Source of the DNA: JBGQDM01 sp041495845
GTDB lineage: Bacteria > Acidobacteriota > Terriglobia > Terriglobales > Acidobacteriaceae
Reading direction: 5' to 3'
NCBI GenBank assembly: GCA_041495845.1
Contig: JBGQDM010000068.1
Coordinates: 1-18,031 of the forward strand
Length of the DNA stretch: 18,031 bases
The translations under genes were made by a program, and so were the position numbers. Shown one piece after another: positions 13,645-18,031 of this stretch. Under the pieces are notes generated by a model. The model did no database searches, had not been told where the DNA came from, and saw only the letters and a program-made list of their open reading frames with translations. Numbering within the stretch: position 1 is the stretch's first letter; each line of letters opens with the position of its first letter.

Positions 13645-13671
13645 GAAAAGACTTCTGCCGAAAAGACTTCT
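13645..13671 (+). repeat. Tandem 12-base direct repeat upstream of the giant propeller gene
   Basis: GAAAAGACTTCT occurs at 13645-13656 and again at 13660-13671, exact copies with a 15-base period (3-base gap GCC). It lies 62 to 88 bases upstream of ATG 13733, where a regulator site would be expected. A possible -10 box (TAGTAT) follows about 20 bases after the second copy, with no good -35 box, which fits an activator-dependent promoter. Confidence 0.55.
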
Positions 13672-13732
13672 CGCAGCTTCCATGCGCGTTTAGTATGTGT
13701 GGCTACACCGTCACTCCAGGGGGACCTCCATC

Positions 13733-16700
13733 ATGTTTCATTCCAGTCTGCGAACGCTGCGCACCGTTGCGTCGTTGTTGCTGCTCGCGATTGCCACGTT
13801 CGCACAACCCAAGCCTGCGGCACCCGCCCCCAGCCCGGACAAGAGCAGCGAGGAAGCCGTATTCAAGGGAATGCGCTATCGCTTGATCGGGCCGTTTCGC
13901 GGTGGACGTTCGCTCACCGCTTCAGGCATTGCCGGCGATCCCAACACTTACTACCTCGGCTCGACCGGCGGCGGAGTGTGGAAAACGACCGACGGCGCGT
14001 TGACCTGGCAACCGATGTTCGACGGGCCCGCAGTTGGGGCGGTCGGGGCACTGGCGATTTCGCCCTCGGACCCGAATATTCTTTATGTAGGTACGGGCGA
14101 AGCCTGCATCCGCGGCAACATCTCGCACGGAGATGGTGTTTACAAAACTCTCGACGGCGGCAAGACCTGGAAGAACCTGGGACTGAAAGACACACGCGCC
14201 ATTGGCCGGGTGCTGGTGCATCCGAAGAATTCGGACATCGTGTTTGTGGCGGCGCTGGGACATCCCTATGGCCCGAACGCGGAGCGGGGTGTGTTCCGTT
14301 CGCTCGACGGAGGCAAGACATGGGAGAAGGTTCTCTACAAGGACGAGAACACCGGCGCGGTGGACATTGCGTTTGATCCAAACAATCCCAATATCTTGTT
14401 TGCCGCCTTGTGGCAGGCACGCCGCTTACCCTGGACCCTGAACGATGGCGGCCCGGGCAGCGGAATTTACCGCTCAAATGACGGTGGCTCCACCTGGAAG
14501 CACATCGAAGGTCATGGCTTGCCCAAGGGGCAGTACGGCCGCATCGGGGTCTCGGTGGCGGCCAACTCGGAGCGCGTGTATGCGTTGATCGAGGCGCAGG
14601 AGGGTGGGCTCTATCGTTCCGATGACGGGGGCGAGAACTGGCAATTGGTGAATTCCAATCGCAGCATTCGTCAGCGTCCCTGGTACTACATGCACGTCAC
14701 CGCCGACCCGCAGGACCCGAACACGGTTTACTTCATGAATGTGGATTTCTACCGGTCCGTGGACGCGGGGCGGACAGTGAACCGGATTCGTGTGCCACAC
14801 GGCGACAATCATGGCATTTGGATTGATCCGAAAAATACGCAGCGCATGATTGCCTCCAACGATGGCGGCGCCACCGTGTCCCTGGATGGCGGAAAGACTT
14901 GGTCGCGTGAGGACAATCAGCCAACGTCGCAGTTCTACCACGTGATCACCGACAGTCGAACGCCGTACTTTGTCTACGGGGCGCAGCAGGACAACTCGAC
15001 CATGGCGATTGCCAGCCGTTCCGACGATGGCGCCATTGATCGCGCCGACTGGTATGCGGTGGGTGGCGGCGAATCCGGCTACATCGCACCGTATCCGCCC
15101 GATCCGGACATTGTCTTTGCCGGCGATTACGAGGGGTGGGTCTCCCGCTTTGATAAGCGCACCGGCCAGATCAAGAACATCACCGTGCAACCGGAACTGA
15201 CGGATGGTGGCGGGGCGGCGCGGCTGGAGCATCGTTTCCAGTGGACGGCGCCATTGCTGATTTCTCCCCACGACCCCAATACGCTCTACCACGCCGGCGA
15301 AACGCTCTTTAAGACCACCGACAGCGGCATGCACTGGGAAGCCATCAGTCCGGACCTGACGCGCAACGACCGCAGCAAGCAGCAGATTTCCGGCGGCGAG
15401 ATCACCAAAGACGATACCGGCACGGAGTACTACGACACGATCTTCGCGCTGGCGGAGTCGCCGGTGACGAAAGGCGTGATCTGGACCGGCGCCGATGATG
15501 GGCTGGTGCAGGTGACCCGGGATGGCGGCAAGACTTGGTCCAACGTAACCCCGAAAGACATGCCAGAGTGGAGCCGAGTGAGTCAGATTGACGCGTCGCC
15601 CTTCGATGCGGGGACTGCCTATGTCGCGGTGGATCGCCATCAGAACGATGACCTCAAGCCCTACGCCTACAAGACCAGTGACTACGGCAAGACGTGGACA
15701 AAGATCGTGCGCGGCATTCCGGAGACGACTTTTGTGCGCGCGGTACGCGAAGATCCGCGGCGGCGTGGTTTGCTCTTTGCCGGCACCGAAACCGGCGTGT
15801 TCGTTTCTTTTAACGACGGCGCGGACTGGCGTTCGCTGCAACTGAATTTGCCCACCGTTCCGGTTCACGATCTGGTGGTCAAGGACAACGACCTGGTGTT
15901 GGCCACGCACGGACGTTCCTTCTGGATTCTGGACGATGTGTCTCCACTGCGGCAGTTCAACGATGCTGTGGCGCAGGAGGATGTGCATCTTTACACGCCG
16001 TCACCTGCGGTGCGCTATCACAGCGGAGAAGGCGCGCGTGCCGTGCTGGCAGGGAAGAACCCGCCCACCGGCGCGATGGTCTACTACTTCCTGAAGTCAG
16101 AGCCGAAAAAGGAAACGACGGTTGAAATCCTCGACCCTTCCGGCAAAGTGCTGCGCAAGTATTCGAGCGAGCGCTGGGAGGACCTGGAGGCGCCGTTGGA
16201 TCCGGAGGACAAGAAGCCGGAGAAGCAGGTCAAGCCCAAGGCAGGGCTCAACCGTTTTGTCTGGGACTTGCACCTGGAAAACGCGCACGGCATTCCCGGC
16301 TATTTCCTGCACGAATATCGCGACGGGTCCCGCGGACCGATGGCGCTGCCGGGGAACTATCAAGTGCGGCTGACGGTGGAGGGGAAATCGCAGACGGTGC
16401 CACTCGAAGTCAAGCTCGATCCGCGGGTGCACGTTGCCGCGGAAGATCTGCGCAAGCAATTTGATCTGCGTTCGCAGATTGTTGATCAACTCAGCCGGAT
16501 CAACGATGCGGTCAACCAGATGGAGGACTTGCGCGCACAAATCGACGGGCTGGGACGCCGGCTTGCCGATGACGAAAGCGGCCGCGCCGTACGCATGGCC
16601 GCCGCCGCGCTGGACAACAAGCTGCAAGCGGTCCGCGATGAACTGGTGGAGAGACGCATCAAGGCGAACGAGGACTCACTGGCATTTCCGTCGCGACTGG

Positions 16701-16984
16701 ATACGCGGCTGGCTTTGCTGGCGATCTCGGTAGGGGAGGGCACGGATTCTGCCCCGACCGAAGCCGGCTACCGGCAGTTCGAGAAACTGAAACAGGCTTC
16801 CGATGTTCAGTTGGCACGCTGGACGGGACTGCAGCACACGGATGTTGCAGCATTCCAGAAGCTGACGGCGGAGCGCGGCGTACAGGCAGTCGTCGTGGCC
16901 GCTCCGGGCCAGCTGAGCGACCCGGCGGCGAGCGGCGAGGTTACCGGTAACTCGGGTGACGACAGCGACGACGATTCGGATTAG
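13733..16984 (+). CDS. Very large secreted Asp-box/VPS10-type beta-propeller protein
   Basis: A 1083-residue exported protein. I start at ATG 13733, preceded by AGGGGGA, because it gives a signal peptide (MFHSSLRTLRTVASLLLLAI then ATFAQ). Residues about 45-745 carry about ten Asp-box motifs, among them KTLDGGKTWK, RSLDGGKTWE, RSNDGGSTWK, RSDDGGENWQ, VSLDGGKTWS and KTSDYGKTWT, typical of the VPS10/sortilin-like propellers annotated as glycosyl hydrolase or WD40/YVTN/BNR in Acidobacteria. Next comes a beta-sandwich-like region (about 780-900, with VYYFLKSEPKKETTVEILDP and LPGNYQVRLTVEG), then a helical coiled-coil-like region (about 905-1000, with QLSRINDAVNQMEDLRAQID) and an acidic end (DDSDDDSD). 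No catalytic residues identified; a peptidase or binding role cannot be told apart from the sequence. Confidence 0.88.
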   Translation: MFHSSLRTLRTVASLLLLAIATFAQPKPAAPAPSPDKSSEEAVFKGMRYRLIGPFRGGRSLTASGIAGDPNTYYLGSTGGGVWKTTDGALTWQPMFDGPAVGAVGALAISPSDPNILYVGTGEACIRGNISHGDGVYKTLDGGKTWKNLGLKDTRAIGRVLVHPKNSDIVFVAALGHPYGPNAERGVFRSLDGGKTWEKVLYKDENTGAVDIAFDPNNPNILFAALWQARRLPWTLNDGGPGSGIYRSNDGGSTWKHIEGHGLPKGQYGRIGVSVAANSERVYALIEAQEGGLYRSDDGGENWQLVNSNRSIRQRPWYYMHVTADPQDPNTVYFMNVDFYRSVDAGRTVNRIRVPHGDNHGIWIDPKNTQRMIASNDGGATVSLDGGKTWSREDNQPTSQFYHVITDSRTPYFVYGAQQDNSTMAIASRSDDGAIDRADWYAVGGGESGYIAPYPPDPDIVFAGDYEGWVSRFDKRTGQIKNITVQPELTDGGGAARLEHRFQWTAPLLISPHDPNTLYHAGETLFKTTDSGMHWEAISPDLTRNDRSKQQISGGEITKDDTGTEYYDTIFALAESPVTKGVIWTGADDGLVQVTRDGGKTWSNVTPKDMPEWSRVSQIDASPFDAGTAYVAVDRHQNDDLKPYAYKTSDYGKTWTKIVRGIPETTFVRAVREDPRRRGLLFAGTETGVFVSFNDGADWRSLQLNLPTVPVHDLVVKDNDLVLATHGRSFWILDDVSPLRQFNDAVAQEDVHLYTPSPAVRYHSGEGARAVLAGKNPPTGAMVYYFLKSEPKKETTVEILDPSGKVLRKYSSERWEDLEAPLDPEDKKPEKQVKPKAGLNRFVWDLHLENAHGIPGYFLHEYRDGSRGPMALPGNYQVRLTVEGKSQTVPLEVKLDPRVHVAAEDLRKQFDLRSQIVDQLSRINDAVNQMEDLRAQIDGLGRRLADDESGRAVRMAAAALDNKLQAVRDELVERRIKANEDSLAFPSRLDTRLALLAISVGEGTDSAPTEAGYRQFEKLKQASDVQLARWTGLQHTDVAAFQKLTAERGVQAVVVAAPGQLSDPAASGEVTGNSGDDSDDDSD

Positions 16985-17045
16985 GAAGGCATCACGGTAG
17001 GCCCAGAGCGCCAGGCAACCCTGCGCGCGGTAGTTATCATCGAAG

Positions 17046-17056
17046 ACCCTAAGGGT
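17046..17056 (+). promoter_or_regulatory. Short palindrome upstream of the His/Cys protein and TonB receptor
   Basis: ACCCTAAGGGT is a perfect inverted repeat of five bases around one central A, 73 bases before ATG 17129. Size and position would fit a small operator. There is no second copy nearby and no clear promoter boxes, so the call is weak. Confidence 0.3.
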
Positions 17057-17128
17057 AAGTGTGGCCGCTGACGGTCGCGTGATGTTGTGCGGCGGTCAGC
17101 CCTCCAGACGGAGACCGGGTTGATAGTG

Positions 17129-17449
17129 ATGGTGCGTGACCAGAAATTACGCCAGACCACACCCGATCGGGTGCTTGCCGGTCTTTGCATCTGCCTGGTG
17201 TTGCTCCTGCTTGTGGCGCAAGCGGTGCATTCCCACACCCAGTTGTCCAGGCAGCTTGATTCTCATTGTTCCATCTGTTCGCTGGCGCAGCACAGTGTGA
17301 TCCTGGCAGGGACTCTCCTGCCGACCCTGGTGTTCGCAGTAGGTGCTTCTCAGCACCGACGGAATGACTCCGCGCCGGTCAATGTCATCACTTCTTCCCA
17401 CCGCATTCGTCCTCCACCATTGGCCGCTCCTCTGATTGTCGAAATCTGA
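17129..17449 (+). CDS. Small His/Cys membrane protein ahead of the TonB receptor
   Basis: A 106-residue protein starting MVRDQKLRQTTPDRVLAGLC. One hydrophobic segment (about 14-32, LAGLCICLVLLLLVAQA) serves as signal anchor or signal peptide. It is followed at once by HSHTQ and then by HCSICSLAQH, a CxxC pair flanked by histidines, and by a second hydrophobic segment (VILAGTLLPTLVFAVGA). His and Cys residues placed just after the membrane suggest metal binding; small proteins of the DUF2946 kind look similar, but I cannot make that assignment with confidence. Ribosome site is weak; TTG 17120 or GTG 17126 in frame are alternatives. It ends 43 bases before the TonB-dependent receptor gene, so both likely share a transcript. 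Confidence 0.7.
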   Translation: MVRDQKLRQTTPDRVLAGLCICLVLLLLVAQAVHSHTQLSRQLDSHCSICSLAQHSVILAGTLLPTLVFAVGASQHRRNDSAPVNVITSSHRIRPPPLAAPLIVEI

Positions 17450-17492
17450 GCGGGTCCGGCCAACTCTTACATTTCACTTATGGAGAAACGTC

Positions 17493-18031
17493 ATGCTTTT
17501 CACTCATCAGTACGTGAGCGCGTGCGCGCTCGTGGTGGTCATTGGAATGCTTTTGCCCGCAACCTCTGCGCAGTCGTTGGGCAGCGCGGGAACAATCCAT
17601 GGCAAGGTGGTAGACGCGACGGGCGCAGTGGTGCCGTCTGCCAGCGTAGTCATCCAGAACCCGGTGACGGGTTTCGAACGCACGGCGGCAGGTGATGCTC
17701 AGGGCCTGTTTACATTCCGTAACCTCCCCCAAAACGGCTATCACATGGTGGTGAGGGCCCCGGGTTTTCAGACCGCACAGCAGGATGTGGACGTTAGGAG
17801 TTCCGTCCCCATTGAACTCACCCTCACGCTCAAAGTCTCCTCCTCGAGCGAGACGGTAGAAGTCCATGCGGCTGCCGGTGACCTGCTGGAAAACGATCCC
17901 AGCGCGCACACCGATGTGGATTCGGCGCTCACCGCCCGCATCCCTCTGGAGTCGACTCCTTCGGCGCTCAGCCAGATCATCACGTATTCATCGCCGGGAG
18001 TGGTGGCGGACTCGAATGGGTTCTTCCACCC
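17493..18031 (+). CDS. TonB-dependent receptor with carboxypeptidase-regulatory-like domain (3' truncated by window edge)
   Basis: The frame opens at ATG 17493, with GGAG about eight bases upstream, and stays open for 179 codons to the window end. Residues 1-27 are a signal peptide (hydrophobic CALVVVIGMLLP then ATSAQ). Residues about 33-115 form the carboxypeptidase-regulatory-like beta-sandwich (GTIHGKVVDATGAVVPSASV, GLFTFRNLPQNGYHMVV). A linker with SSETVEVHAAAG follows, then what looks like the beginning of the plug domain (about 140 on). This order is typical of the large acidobacterial TonB-dependent receptors, outer-membrane proteins of about 1000 residues that import substrates or carry Oar-like functions. 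The barrel is outside the window, so the substrate cannot be judged. The small His/Cys gene just upstream hints at metal uptake. Confidence 0.88.
   Translation, partial: MLFTHQYVSACALVVVIGMLLPATSAQSLGSAGTIHGKVVDATGAVVPSASVVIQNPVTGFERTAAGDAQGLFTFRNLPQNGYHMVVRAPGFQTAQQDVDVRSSVPIELTLTLKVSSSSETVEVHAAAGDLLENDPSAHTDVDSALTARIPLESTPSALSQIITYSSPGVVADSNGFFH

Noticed and set aside
13396..14376. Plus-strand open frame of 326 codons overlapping the start of the giant propeller gene
   Set aside because: Out of frame with the propeller gene, Arg-rich, no ribosome site, and it crosses the true promoter and start region.
14474..15988. Minus-strand open frame of 504 codons
   Set aside because: Antisense to the giant propeller gene, whose Asp-box motifs and signal peptide clearly define the coding strand; the antisense product has a His/Arg/Val-rich composition without family resemblance.
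16985..17128. Cobalamin-type riboswitch ahead of the small protein and TonB receptor
   Set aside because: The region has some inverted repeats but I could not find the conserved B12-box core, so no riboswitch is called.
1..18031. CRISPR arrays, insertion sequences, phage genes or attachment sites
   Set aside because: Looked for regularly spaced repeats, transposase or integrase motifs and terminal inverted repeats; none seen. The region beside tRNA-Leu shows no duplicated tRNA 3' end.

Overview
The window looks like chromosomal DNA of an acidobacterium (Terriglobia-like). This is inferred from gene content rather than any marker gene. Pointers are the GC-rich sequence, a very long secreted Asp-box/VPS10-type beta-propeller protein, a TonB-dependent receptor with an N-terminal carboxypeptidase-regulatory-like domain, several PilZ proteins and a small MAKRRGNPNW-type protein, a combination I associate with that phylum. 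I see no insertion sequence, phage gene, CRISPR array or integrase.

Layout. 1-438 is the end of a TPR protein. 503-1493 holds two minus-strand genes, a DUF4126-type membrane protein and a 75-residue conserved protein with its own terminator. 1494-1914 is non-coding. 1915-3255 is a plus-strand pair: a 53-residue coiled-coil protein and, in the same frame after one TGA, a degenerate-receiver/PilZ/PilZ protein. 3296-4555 (minus) encodes an ECF42-type sigma factor with the long C-terminal extension. Facing away from it is a plus-strand run (4667-8595): two YCII/DGPF proteins, a PhnB-like VOC protein, a DoxX-like membrane protein, an unknown protein, then after a strong hairpin a cytoplasmic beta-propeller protein and a MoaD/ThiS-like protein ending in Gly-Gly.

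8628-9305 (minus) holds tRNA-Leu(UAA) and an outer-membrane beta-barrel protein, separated by a terminator. 9519-9704 (minus) contains what I read as a decayed fragment of a second ECF42-type sigma gene. 9750-13492 (minus) holds NADP-type glutamate dehydrogenase, a secreted sialidase-like protein and a PilZ protein. 13733-18031 (plus) holds the giant secreted beta-propeller protein, a small His/Cys membrane protein and the start of a TonB-dependent receptor.

How genes work together. The best-supported unit is the ECF42 sigma factor and the YCII genes next to it. Both YCII genes have the same bipartite element, TGTCGA-17 nt-CGAT, with further identity around it; this agrees with the published ECF42 promoter type as I remember it. 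The following VOC, DoxX and unknown genes are tightly spaced with good ribosome binding sites and probably share these transcripts. No anti-sigma factor is visible, so control through the C-terminal TPR-like extension is the likely mode. The most interesting unexplained items are the beta-propeller/ubiquitin-like pair at 7173-8595, the sigma-factor relic beside the glutamate dehydrogenase gene, and the small His/Cys protein placed in front of the TonB receptor.
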